Positions 45,436 to 56,162 of a DNA stretch of 64,000 bases are shown here, piece after piece (position 1 is the stretch's first letter; each line of letters begins with the position of its first letter). The notes below the pieces were generated by a model. That model searched no databases. It had not been told where the DNA came from and was given only the letters and a program-made list of their open reading frames with translations. The stretch comes from Schizophyllum amplum (taxonomy: Eukaryota > Basidiomycota > Agaricomycetes > Agaricales > Schizophyllaceae): positions 310,001-374,000 of the forward strand of contig VDMD01000019.1 of the NCBI GenBank assembly GCA_007026445.1. The letters are read 5' to 3'. Made by a program: the position numbers and the translations under genes.

Positions 45436-45745
45436 TTATCTCTTTACTCCAGATACTAGGTTATGCGCCGTGCATATAGATCCTCCTCCGAGTCCCTTAT
45501 GCCACAGATGTGTCGGTCTACCCAGCCGACATCCGCCGAACGGGATCTGCCATACAGGCGCCCAGGACTGTTCGCAACACGCCACGTCGGCACGGCAGCT
45601 GCGAACTTGTTCATAGAAATGTACCACCTGGGCTAGGGACATGTCCTACAAACGACTGAACGACCCCCCGAGGCTCCAGCACGGTGCTGAGCGTGAGCAC
45701 AGACACGAAGTTGTTTACGCACTGGATTCGACCTCTTCGATCACC
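45436..45745 (-). pseudogene. Relic of a METTL7-like methyltransferase gene
   Basis: Two frames read, in order, FVSVLTLSTVLEPRGVVQSF with SPGGTFL, then HFYEQVRSCRADVACCEQSW, APVWQIPFGGCRLGRPTHLW and a degraded C-terminus. The intact gene at 62297-63189 has IVSVLTLCTVPEPQRTIQAL, RPGGAFLFYEHVLSHRADVA and APIWQIPFDGCRLDRPTHLW in the same order. The relic is frameshifted between GTFL and HFYEQ and lacks the N-terminal membrane segment and SAM motif I. It lies on the opposite strand about 17 kb from the intact copy. Confidence 0.85.
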
Positions 45746-46092
45746 GCGCGCACCTCCAGGTTCCTCTTGACGACCTCGTACATCCGACAATGAGAACAAT
45801 AACTGAAAGACGGATGACGGATACAAGCACAATAAATCCTGCATAAATAGCTACAGATGAGCGTATCCATCGTGGGCATCAGGTTCGTGAATGCGTGCGC
45901 ACACAGTATGTACCGAGTCTGTCCAATTCCGAAGCACCAACTCTGACTCGCTCGCGGCTTATAGTCTACCACTCACCGACGGCTTCGTATCCCTCCCACA
46001 GCCTACACACGGCTCGCAGCCCAGTACCCGCGCCTTGCCTCATACCCGGCCGCGCCTCGCGATCTATCCGGGCCTGGTGGTTCACCCACGCC
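45746..46092. other. Spacer between the methyltransferase relic and the OST-alpha gene
   Basis: It probably holds the 3' untranslated region of the OST-alpha gene. Nothing else is recognised. Confidence 0.45.
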
Positions 46093-48445
46093 TCACAACC
46101 ACGGATTGTCCTCATCGCGGCCCGCATAAGGGTCGACCACAAGGGCCGGTGGCGATGTCGTACGCGCGATGGGCTCCGTCTGCTCTTCCGGCGGGCTCAT
46201 CAACCGCGGCGACCCACGCCGCGAGACTTGAACCGCATCTTCCTCCGGCCCATTCTCCTGCCCCTCCTCCACCGCTTCCCGCACCTCCTCCCCGACCTCC
46301 ACGCGTGCCGACGGGTCGGCCCATCCGGGATCGTCGACCTCGACCTCCCCGGCCTCCTCTCCGCGCTCGTTGACGAACCCGCGGCGGTACACTCTCTGCA
46401 GGCCGCGGCGGTCCTCGTCCTTCTCGACTACCAGATCGACCGCGTCGGGAGGTAGAGGACTGCTCGTGGGTGGTTTCGGGCTATCGCGCGGCGTGCCATG
46501 TTTGGGCGTCGAGCGGCTGCTGCCCGCCGAGGAGTGCGTGCCCAACGCTGGGGGTCGTGGCCGGTGCTGTTGCGACGCACTGGCCCGCTGCGATGTTGAT
46601 TGGTGCACCCCGCCCCGCTGCATGCGCGTCCAATGGAGCTTCACGTCCCCGCGGTCGCCCGTATCGGCCTTGTCCGCGTCGAAGTCCACGAATCGCCTAT
46701 TCGGGTCCTTCGCATCATGCTGCTCGTCGAAAGCAGGTGGCGGAGGTCGTTGTGACGGCGATGACGTCCCGACGGCGCCGTACCCTTGCCACACGGGCCC
46801 GCCGCGCTGACCCATAGCAGCGACGCCCCGCGCACCACGGAGGGGGGAGAACCACGCTCCGCGCTCGTCCCGCAGCACCCGTTCTTCCTCGCGCCACATG
46901 TGCTGCCGCGCGGCCTCGCTGCTCACGTCAACGCACGGGTAATTGTAGTCGCCGAAGATGTAGTGGCGACAGTGGTCGAACAGCTGCTCATCGGCCTCGT
47001 CCACGTCACCAAACGGCAGCTCAAAGCCCTCCTCGGCGACCCGGGACGAGGTCCAAACGTCGTCGTCGGACTGTTGTCGCAGGTCCGGCGCTGCGTGCAC
47101 GACATCAGCGGCCTCGGACGCAAGCAACGGTGCGTGCGATTCTTCGTCGTCCATCGCACGATGCAGTCCCCTAGTGATGGTGTTCTCCTCGCGTGTAGAG
47201 GCTGCGCGCGGCAGCCAGTACTTGCGCTTGCCGCCCTTGCTGTAGCGCAGCCCTGCACGTATGCGTCTTTCACGTCCCAGCCCCTGATGTATGAAGCCTT
47301 CGGATGGCTCAAACTCGCGGTAGTCCATCCCCTCCCCACGCATGGTAGTCTTGAAGTCCTCGACAACGTCCTTGAGTCCGAACGCATCCCGGAACGCGTG
47401 GTAGAACGTCATACGCGCGACGAACGACTTGGTCTCGTCGACGAAGTCCGTGAACGAGAACGCGTACCAGTGGGCGATCGCAAAGAAGGGCATCTCGATG
47501 CAGATGATCGTGTCCGAGAGGCCGAGGGATATGCGCTCCGCGTCCGTGTACGGCCCGAGACGCGTGATGGCGCCCGCGGCGACGAGGATGGAGATGAGGA
47601 GCGACTGCCAAAACGAGAAGAAGAGGATGCCCTTGACGCAGAGGAACTTGGGCACCGGGCGGAACGGCTTGAGGTCGTCGTTGACGCAGAGCCAGAATAT
47701 GGCGAGGCAGTAGAGGGCGAGGCAGATGCTGACGTTGTAGACGACGCTGACGTAGAGGTAGCCCGAGTTGGCGCGCAGGTCGCCGTCGTTGTACTTGTTG
47801 CAGGCTTTCAGAATCAGTGTGGCGGTGGCGAGGATGGGCTTGACGTAGACGTATTCTGCGAACGGGTGAGCGGGTGGAGATAGGTAAGTGGCTAGACGCA
47901 CGCATGATGCCTCGCTTGAGGAAGAGGAAGGTGTAGGGGTCGCTGACGTCGATCTCTCTTGTAAAGATGTTTGCGGGGAAGGGGGGCGCCTTGGGTGGTC
48001 TTCCGTGATTCATGATGAGCAGGAACGCTCTCCGCCGAGGTATACGAGCAGCAGCACGAAAAAGCAGTAGATAACGAAGGCCTGCAGAAGGTCAGAGCAT
48101 GCACTGTAATCATGGCAAGGGACGCACCTCGTATACATCTCGTATGGCGTCGATAAAGAAGGCGGCTTCGAGGGAGAACAATGAAATGAGGGATGCAATT
48201 GCGTAGATGGGTATCATGACCATAATTCGGACCACCATGCTGGAGACAGTCAGTACAAACGCATGTCTAGGTGGTACAGGCTCTACTCACCGCTGCAGCG
48301 CCGGTTTCCTGTAGTTCTTCAGATGCAAATATATCGAAAAGACCGAGACGACGACCGCGACGACCGTAGAGACGCCAGACAAAATGAGAACGCCTGCCGG
48401 AAGGTGGGAGCCAGAGCCCTCTCGGTCCCCGAGCTTCAATCCCAT
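46093..48445 (-). CDS. DUF300/organic solute transporter OST-alpha (TMEM184-like) protein, apparent frameshift
   Basis: Exons 48445-48291, 48239-48128, 48081-47902 and 47855-46093 encode about 736 residues if one missing nucleotide near 48018 is allowed for. Seven-span family features are visible: VSTVVAVVVSVFSIYLHLKN, then RIMVMIPIYAIASLISLFS, YCFFVLLLVYLGGERS, MNHGRPPKAPPFPANIFTR, DPYTFLFLKRGIMQYVYVKP, LFFSFWQSLLISILV, and the amphipathic FTDFVDETKSFVARMTFYHA. The long cytosolic tail (about 300 residues) is polar and Pro/Ser-rich. Members transport organic solutes or organise endomembrane traffic in fungi. The shift separates YLGGERS from LLIMNHGRPPK, a conserved pair, so it is either a sequence error or a real lesion. 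Exon lengths are one base short of a whole frame, which points to a single deletion. Confidence 0.85.
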
Positions 48446-48769
48446 GTGAAGAGTACGGCTGACCACAGGGACACGACCGTAAAGAACAAGGAACAATGGC
48501 CGCAGCCGGTGACGCGCTTTGTTTGACCAAATACGGTAATTGGGAAACTCTGACACGTGACTTTGCCGACTTTCATTCCGAACGGTCATCTGCCAGTGCC
48601 AATGCAGCAGCGCATAATGCTCTGCGTAGAATCTTCGTGCAAGCCGTCCTCTGTGACTATTGTATCCACCTCAAGTGCTTTCCCCCAAATTTGTTGCCGT
48701 CGACGTCGTGTGTACCCCGCCCGTCGGGGCAGAGTGACGCTTATGCTCTCGCCTCCGTTCGATATTGAA
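48446..48769. other. Upstream region of the OST-alpha gene
   Basis: No gene seen; it must contain the minus-strand promoter of the gene ending at 46093. Confidence 0.4.
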
Positions 48770-49780
48770 AGGGCCCGGGGACAGTCCACGTAGTGAGCCT
48801 TGCTGAGATCGATAATTTCTACTAACTGCTTGCCCCGCACACGTGGTCTCTGATAATCCCCTAGCTGTATGGGCGAGCTACTTTAATCGGGTATGCCACC
48901 TTTCAAATTTCAAGCTTCAGGGTCGATCTTCCATGGAAGTTCAGACGCAAGTCATGAATATAAGCTGATCTTTCGTACAGGATGCTGCATAATGCCCTAG
49001 AATCTGATTCTGCAGCCTCGGGTTCAGCTCGTTCTCAAGTTACTAGCTGCTGGTTCTAGAAGGCGACAACAAAACCGGCACTCCGCCCGCTCCTTGCTTA
49101 GCGCTCAGTACAAAGGGAAATGTAAGGTATCAGACTGCCTGCGGTATGAGCGCTTAACGGGCGATACACTCACCGGTGCGCTGAAGCCAGGTCTTTTCAC
49201 TGCTGCTGTCATTGTCCGACGATGGCGCTTCCCGTACTCGGATACACCACGGCTTTACCAGTCAATCTGGATTGGCATGGCGATTGCATTTGTCCAGTGA
49301 TCACACATCTCTTGAGTATCCTCATTGTGGATCGCAGGCTCTTACTATCGCGCTGTTCAACCCTTCGGCCTGGCCCACTTCTATGCAAGTAATTGTTGCC
49401 TAAGCTAAGCATCACTTATCGCAGAGCACTTCACAACAACACTTGTCACATCCATCCACGCGGTGACCGCCTGCGACCATCACGTTGTTCGCAATCTCTG
49501 TAGTCCTCCTCGCTCTCGTATTGACCCAGCTATGCTGCAGCAGAGCCCGGTGAGGCAGCAGTAGGACAAGACCCGTCCCACAAGTAAATATAACTCTGAG
49601 TTAGCCTCCGCGGAGGTCGTCGTCGATCCCGGCGCGACCATGCAAAGCATTTTATATGTGAGTAGAGGCTGTTTTGTCGCCACACATACTGCACTGTATG
49701 AGTTCAATTCGTTGTGCGCTGACTTATACGCAGACACGTTCGTGCGCGGCGAAATCAACGCCCTCCTGGAGATGTTGACA
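48770..49780 (+). pseudogene. Strongly decayed POT transporter relic
   Basis: It matches the better-preserved relative at 52217-55300 in order. About 48785-48825 resembles the 'tacattgtgagctttgcgga' exon edge. About 48865-48885 shares 'gggcgagctactt'. At 49222-49290 'atggcgcttcc' plus 'tcaatctggatnggca' matches the ADAKWGLYRSIWIG exon. 49490-49660 matches the 'atctctgtagtcct' ... 'gtcgtcgatccc' exon. Stops and indels break every frame. Confidence 0.75.
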
Positions 49781-50924
49781 TGAAACAGGTTGGTCTCAAA
49801 GCTTACGCAGCCTACTCATTCCCATTCACAGCCGACTCGCGTATTGACCGACAAACAGTAGCCCTCGAGAACGAGGACCCGGAGGACCGGCGCGGGCTGC
49901 AGAGGGGAGACCGCTTTGGCTTCGTCCGTGGACGATGGACACCGTTTGCGATGGCCTCGTAGACCATGGCAGTTCCGGCCGCGGGCCCTAGTTATTCTCG
50001 CCATGGCCTCTCCACCCCAAGTCACTTCCCTTCTGCCTCCCTTCCCTCCTGCATTCCTTCATTGCACCGCCTCCCGCACCCATTCTTCTTGCGTGCCGCT
50101 GGATTCGCCTCGCTTTCGCATCTCCCGTCTGTCCCCTGACGCGTCGACGAAGCCGCGGCGGTCCTTCTGTAGCCCGCCTCCACTTGATTCGATTCGTACG
50201 CCGAGGACAACCCCTGCTTGTCAAGCGCAATCTTAAGGCGCGTCTAGTGAATGGGGAAGCAGTGTCATGGGATTGAACATCGGACTTGGTACGTTACTGC
50301 ATCACGCGTTCAGGAAACCGGTTCTCAGCGCTCACAAGGGCATGGTATCCTCGGTCTTTGTTTTTTTACTTTATTCAGGTGCACATTGTATCTCTCAGCC
50401 ATCGCTCCTCTGAGAGACATGACACGAAGCGTCACTGCTTCGTACTTCCTCAATCTGGTGCGCGTCCTGAGCGAGCGATTCGAGTATCGCCACAGGCGCA
50501 GCCGAGATGAGTCACGACCCTACGCCAGTCAGCATGGGGAGGCCCGGGAGGGAAGGCAGCGGCGGGACACCGCACGGCGCACAGTGCGACGGGACGTCGC
50601 GAGATAAGTAGACACGGAGTAGACTGGTCCCCCCTCGGCGTAGGCGAGCCTGTCCGGGGTGCGTTTTTATCGATACTGGGAGCTACTGCTGCGAGCGAAG
50701 CGCGAGATAAGGAATCCTTTAAAGGAAGCAGAACGGGGCTCTCGGCGTCATCGCCCTTATCCTGCCCCCACCGCCGTTGTCAGTGCCAGTGACCCTCTCC
50801 AGAAGCGTACGTTGCGATGGCCGATGCAGATAGACCTGACTGACGCGCCAATTTGCAGAGCGTCAATCGCATCGATCCACCATCATCCCGCATAGCAAAC
50901 CCTCCTCCATACACATCAGCAACA
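49781..50924. other. Intergenic region with two short OST-alpha tail-like fragments
   Basis: At about 49858-49932 (+) a frame reads LENEDPEDRRGLQRG, similar to VEKDEDRRGLQRVYRRGFV in the tail of the OST-alpha protein. At about 50130-50180 (-) GLQKDRRGFVDA-like text occurs. Both are short, so chance or gene-conversion debris is possible. The stretch up to 50924 must also contain the promoter of the cupin gene. Confidence 0.4.
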
Positions 50925-51299
50925 ATGTCGACCGACGCCAAGCCCATCGCCTTCTCCGTCATGAAGAACGTCCCCAAGGAGTTCAAGCCGGCGCTCCTGG
51001 CGCCGCCCAACGCCTACCTCGAGGACATGTTCTCGTCGGACCAGGTCAACCCCGAAAAGCCGATGTCGTCGGGCTTGTTCCGGCTGGAGAAGGGGAAGGA
51101 GCTGGTGTACACGTACACGTACGACGAGATGAAGATCATCCTTGAGGGCGTCTGGACGATCTCGGACGAGACGGGTCAGAGCGTCACGGCGGAGCCGGGG
51201 GACCACTTCTTCTTCCCCAAGGGCACGACGATCACCTTCAAGACCGACGACTACGGGTTGGCGTTCTACGTCGGGCAGAGGAAGAGGGGAGCCGCATAG
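50925..51299 (+). CDS. Small cupin-fold protein, EutQ-like
   Basis: A single exon of 124 residues with start context aacaATGtcg and clean GC-rich codon use. The two cupin halves are visible: SSGLFRLEKGKELVYTYTYDE with KIILEGVWTISDETG (about 48-83), and the second motif AEPGDHFFFPKGTTITFKT (about 88-106). This matches fungal RmlC-like cupins annotated as ethanolamine-utilisation (EutQ-like) proteins. These are usually stand-alone cytosolic proteins and their substrate is unknown. The metal-binding His set of classic cupins is only partly present (His92 in GDHFFF). No neighbour suggests a pathway. Confidence 0.85.
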   Translation: MSTDAKPIAFSVMKNVPKEFKPALLAPPNAYLEDMFSSDQVNPEKPMSSGLFRLEKGKELVYTYTYDEMKIILEGVWTISDETGQSVTAEPGDHFFFPKGTTITFKTDDYGLAFYVGQRKRGAA

Positions 51300-52216
51300 G
51301 TAGACCCAGGGATTGCTTGGAGGATGATATACCGGGAGGTGGGGTCGGGTAGCAGTGCTTGACGCACGCGGTCGACGCGGCTGTCAGTTACCCAGATGTA
51401 TGAAAGCCGAATGTTGTATCGATAATCACTGTAACCTCGGAGGTGCGCTGCATGCGAAAGTTGCAGTCGAAGTTGGCTGCAGCTCACGCGTTCAAGTTGC
51501 GCCAAAGGCGCATCGATCCAGCCGATCGCTTGGTCGGACCCCGGGGATTGCCGGGATCACGCCCACACATGACGTGACGACCTTGACTCTAAGTCCGGTT
51601 CTCATCCTTGCTATCATGTCCTCTCACACGGTGAACGTCGAACGCTCCAAGCATCGAGCACCCTCTCAAAACCTGCCACGAATCTCGGTAGTACGGGCTA
51701 ATCTAGCCCTTGATCAACGACTTTCTAGCTCTGCGAATGACTTACTACTCGATACCAAACCACGACTCTCAAGCAACTCAAAGCACGACTTAGCACATAT
51801 CTGTTGGTGAGTGACTTTGGATAAGTACATCAACTCTTTGGCCAATGGCTGACGCCTGCTATACGCCGTGACGAGCGGAGTGATGCGTGCACGGCGCTCT
51901 CCTATGTATACAGTACGAGCTCCGTCCAGTGAGTGGTCTAAGGGCGCTCAATACAAAGGCTATCTCTTATCCATCATCCTCGGCCGAGGTGGCGCCTTAT
52001 GAAGCTCCCTCGCAAATGAATTTCGCTATATTGAGGTGGAAGACGCGGCGGCGCCTCAGACAAGTCATCCGGTTATGATCAGGGTGTTCTTACTTAGCTC
52101 CCCACTTACGTGTGCGTTGCGGCTTCCATGGTAGAGCTGACTGTACTTACAAGTTGCTTACAAGCTTCACCGTGCCAGAATATCGACCGGGGCCCTTGAC
52201 GCTGACCGCGATCGCG
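51300..52216. other. Intergenic region, no supported gene
   Basis: The frames at 51355-51810 (+) and 51887-52078 (+) have no motif and lack intron context. The end of this stretch is the 5' side of the POT-like locus. Confidence 0.5.
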
Positions 52217-55200
52217 ATGAACGCCATTCCGCCAATGGACGCCGCTGCAGACGCTGAACAGAAGTCGGTCAATGAGGAGCGGGGATCCCAAATTCTCTCC
52301 AACACGCTGTATGAGGACGGCAGGCCTCTCACGGACGAGGAAAGCGGTACATAGATCATTAGCTCGGCATGCGCGGTACCTTACAACTGACAATACCGTT
52401 TTACGAACTAGTTTGTCTTCGTCTCGTACCAGGGAAGATCCCATGGGCAGCATACATTGTGAGCTTTGCGGAGTTCGGTATGAGCTTCCCTGCCGTCGCC
52501 GCTGTATGATTGTCTCATCGTCTGGCAGCTGAACGGGCGAGCTACTTCGGATGTGTCACTGTCTTCACGGTCAGTTTCTCGATAAAGTTCAGCGATGAGA
52601 GATGAGCTGACTCCCTGAACAGAATTTTATACAGCGCCCCGTAAGTCAATCAGACGACTTGCTCACTCCTCGTTTCCAATATTCGCCTAGCTGCCGGAAG
52701 GCCGTAACAGTGCCGGAGCTCCGCCTGGCGGGACGCAGCTTAATGGTTTGTCCTGCTGTTGAGATGCTTCGGATGGATGCTGAACAGCTTCTCGATCAGC
52801 GGGGGCTCTGGGACTAGGACTAATCACCGCGACTGCCGTCGTTTAAACATTCAGCTTCCTCGTTATGGCGCTTCCTATATGTGGCGGCATGCTCGCGGAT
52901 GCGAAGTGGGGGCTTTACAGGTCAATCTGGATAGGCACTGGGATTGCGTTCGCTGGTGAGCATGGTCTCCTTCTCCAATCTTCTGATCGCTCATCTTAGC
53001 CCTTCCCATCACCTATGTAAACTGGCGACCACTACAGCGCACATCATCATGGTCACCGCCTCCGTCCCCGCGGTCATCGCCAGCGGATACGCCATCGCGC
53101 CGTTCGCGATCTCCGTGGTCCTACTCGCCTTCGGAACAGCATGTATCAAGCCGTGCATCATCCCCCTCATCGTGCAGCAAAGCCCTGTGCGGCGACAGTA
53201 TGTAAAGACACTGAAAGTGGGGAGCAGGTCATCGTCGACCCGGGAATCACGGTGCGGAGTATGGTATACGTGAGTAAGATCTTATTCCGCCGTGAAGAGT
53301 ATACCACCTGGAGTCAAGTTCCATGTTGTCCCCTTCGACTTGCCTATCATAGACATGCACGCTCACCAACAGGCAGATATGCTCATGGGCGGTGAACATA
53401 GGGGCTTTCCTGGCGCTGCCGTCGACATATGCGGCTAAGCGCGTGGGCTTCTGGCTCGCCTTTCTGATTCCGGGCCTCATTTATCTGCTCGTTCCTCTCG
53501 CGTTGCTGGCGTGCAGTAGGTGCGTGCCAGTCCTCGTAGTCCTAAAGGCAGATACAGTCTACTCGTCGCCGTTCTGCCGACTCAACGCGTACCCCATATG
53601 TGTCCTCGAACCTCACAGGCGACCCGCGTACTCACCTTCGATCCTCCCATACAGACACGTCGTCAGGCTACCCCCTCAGGGCACGGTCATCCTCGACTGC
53701 TACAAGGTGCTTTATGTTATGGTCCGGCGCGCAGGGTTTTGGCGCGCTCTGCATGGAGGAAAGGCCTGGGAGGGAGCAAAGCCGGTGAGTGTGTATCTAT
53801 TTGCGCTTTTGAGTCACCCTGCTTTCTTCTCGCAAGGGGGTTCGCATTGTCTGACTGATCTGGTTCTTTGTAGTCAGCGCTCCCTACTTCGGGCAGCTTT
53901 ACCGGCAAACAACCAATCTGGATCACTGACGCAGGCTGGATCACCTACGATGACCTTTTCGTCGACGAATTACGGCGAGCGGCACGCGTGTGCAGGTTGT
54001 TTCTTTTCACTCCGGTCTCGTTGGTGGCGGGGACGTCGCTGGATACGTTGCTGACGAGCCAAGGGGCGACGATGACGACGGATGGGTAAGTTGGGGGTCT
54101 TGTTTCTCTCCGTCTTCATTCGCATTGAGTGTTCTTTTCTGCGTGAAATTTCTTCCATCGTGAGCCCCTGACCCTGCGTGCTGTGAGTCTGGCACGACCA
54201 TAATCGATTTCTCACCATATCTGCGCGGCTCTTGATACGTTCACCCTCCTACCCAGCGCTCCCAATGACCTCCTCAAAAACTTCAACTACCTCACTATTT
54301 CCGTCATGGCGCCCGTCTTCCAGTTGATGATCTTCCCTTGGCTACGACGGCGAGAGATCGACTTCTCGCCGATTCGTAAAATCTGCGCGGGGTTTTTGTT
54401 TGCGGCGAGTGGGCAGGGTGAGCTTGCTCCTTCTCTATGTCTCCTTCCAGTCTATCCGAGTATTACAGGCTGATGGCGCACGTAGTTGTCGCCACCATCC
54501 TGCAATGGCGCATTTACGAGACGTCGCCGTGCGGGTACGCTGCAACAGCATGCGCAATTGGCACTGGCGTCTCCGCGCTCTCCGTCTGGTGGCAGCTCCC
54601 GATCTATGCGCTGGAAGCCGTCGGGGGGATCCTTGTCAATTTTACGTGCTACGAGCTCGCGATGGTATGGGCGCCGGAGAGGATGCGCACGGTAAGTGTG
54701 TGCAAGATGACAACGGCCTACATAAGAGTTTTGCGCTACCGTATGCACACGAACCGGCAACACTATGGGAGTTCGTCGTTGTCTCAGTCTGGCGCTTTGA
54801 AGGGCCAAAAACGCTGTCAGGGCCGCTGACGCTGCAGACGCTGACGAATGCACAGGTACTGTTCGCGATTGTGGTTTTCATGGCCGCGCTCGCTGCCGCA
54901 TTGGTTCCGGCTATTTCGCCCATGTTTGTGGATCCAAATATGTGCGTGAATTCTATTGTCGTCGAAGCAGTTGCTTGCGTTGGGGATGCATCCCCATGTC
55001 GCGAGACTCGCATCATTTCCGAGAGTCTGTCTGCTGCTGTGATGGCTCGAGAGCGCCCGTCTTGGTCGCGCACAGCTCGCTACCCCGCTATTCACCATGT
55101 TCCTGCTCATCCAAATCGTGTCATGCACAGAACCTGGGTCTTCATCTCAGCGGCAGCCGCTTGCGTATTATGTGCCATTGCGATCTACTTCAGTGCGTCT

Positions 55201-55300
55201 CTCCAAATTTTCTACTCCCGTGCCCCCCCCCCCCTGACAATGTTTGCAGTCTGTGAAGAGACACGTCGCATTAGTGCCAATGGGCTTCAGAGATGAACGT
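52217..55300 (+). pseudogene. Diverged POT/PTR2 peptide transporter, probably inactive
   Basis: The whole family order can be followed with short introns. It begins DAAADAEQKSVNEERGSQ, then IPWAAYI, ERASYFGCVTVFT|NFIQRP, and LADAKWGLYRSIWIGTGIA. The middle has HIIMVTASVPAVIASGYAIA, CIIPLIVQQ, VIVDPGITVRSMVY and WAVNIGAFLALPSTYAAKRV. Next are ITYDDLFVDELRRAARVCRL, SQGATMTTDG, APNDLLKNFNYLTISVMAPV, QWRIYETSPCGYAATACAIG and VNFTCYELAMVWAPERMRT. The end has PMFVDPN and a last span near 55130-55200. Defects are an in-frame TGA after FPAVAAV (about 52497), loss of the segment before ERASYFG, and a one-base shift between QYVKTLK and SGEQVIVD (about 53205-53220). It could be an active gene with unusual splicing plus sequence errors, but decay is more likely. 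Confidence 0.75.
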
Positions 55301-56162
55301 GTTGCGGATATCGACATGGCAACTGGCAGTCACAAGTCGGTGCTTGTAGACGCCCTTGACAGGCTCATAGTCTCCTCGGATGGTGGTGTAGAGTCACTGC
55401 TTCGCGATAGCGATGCAACGGTGCATTGTTTGTGGCTGTATGGGTACTGGCCAAACGATGTACTCAAAGCTAGAATTTTACCAGTCCATTGAGCTGAACT
55501 GCCCTGACGGAGCACCTCCCGACATCTCAAGGCTGGGAATGGTAACGTGAGGCTGAGGAGCCATTCTAGGGCTAACAAAGCATCCTGAGACTAGAGAAAA
55601 CATTGTAAGGCTGGCGAAATATTCTCAAGGCTTGGGAGGCATCCCAAGGCTGGAAAGACAATATCCCAGGGTTGTTTCTGTGGTCATACTACATACTAAG
55701 GGTATAAGTGCTCTCAACATGTCCCTGGCATTGTCTCAAGCATGTCATCGGTGTCTTATCTAGTATACCTATGTCAAAACCGAATTATCTGTAAGCAGTA
55801 GGTATGATTTTGGGACTTATCATTGAATGGGTCCAAACAGTAACAAACAGCAACAATGGATTTTACCAAATCGAGACAGTCATTATCCTTGCTTTTACCA
55901 TCATCCCTTGCACCGGCGCCCGCTGCCGGCAGTCCCGGCGAGCGCGCGGCATTTGAAACTTGCTGCTCGGCAGGCTTGGGATCAATAATCTAGGGTAAGT
56001 CAGGGACTGGTCGCTTGTTGTCGGGCTTGGCGTTGACCAAGAGTATCTCCTCGTTGTTCTCATCCAGCTCGGGCGTGTAGACGTTCCCTGGAAGTTCCCT
56101 TCCCTCCCTTATCTCCTGAAGCAGGCGCTCGCCCTGCGACAGGGCGCCATTCCTTTCCCACC
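55301..56162. other. Intergenic region with a degenerate repeat; promoter side of the P4-ATPase
   Basis: From about 55515 to 55675, units with 'caaggctgg' and a following A-rich part recur about every 25-30 nt, six or seven times. No gene is seen. The 100 nt before 56163 is pyrimidine-rich, as in strongly expressed fungal genes. Confidence 0.5.

Noticed and set aside
46786..47883. 365-codon plus-strand frame
   Set aside because: It is the antisense shadow of the OST-alpha exon; the minus strand carries the family motifs.
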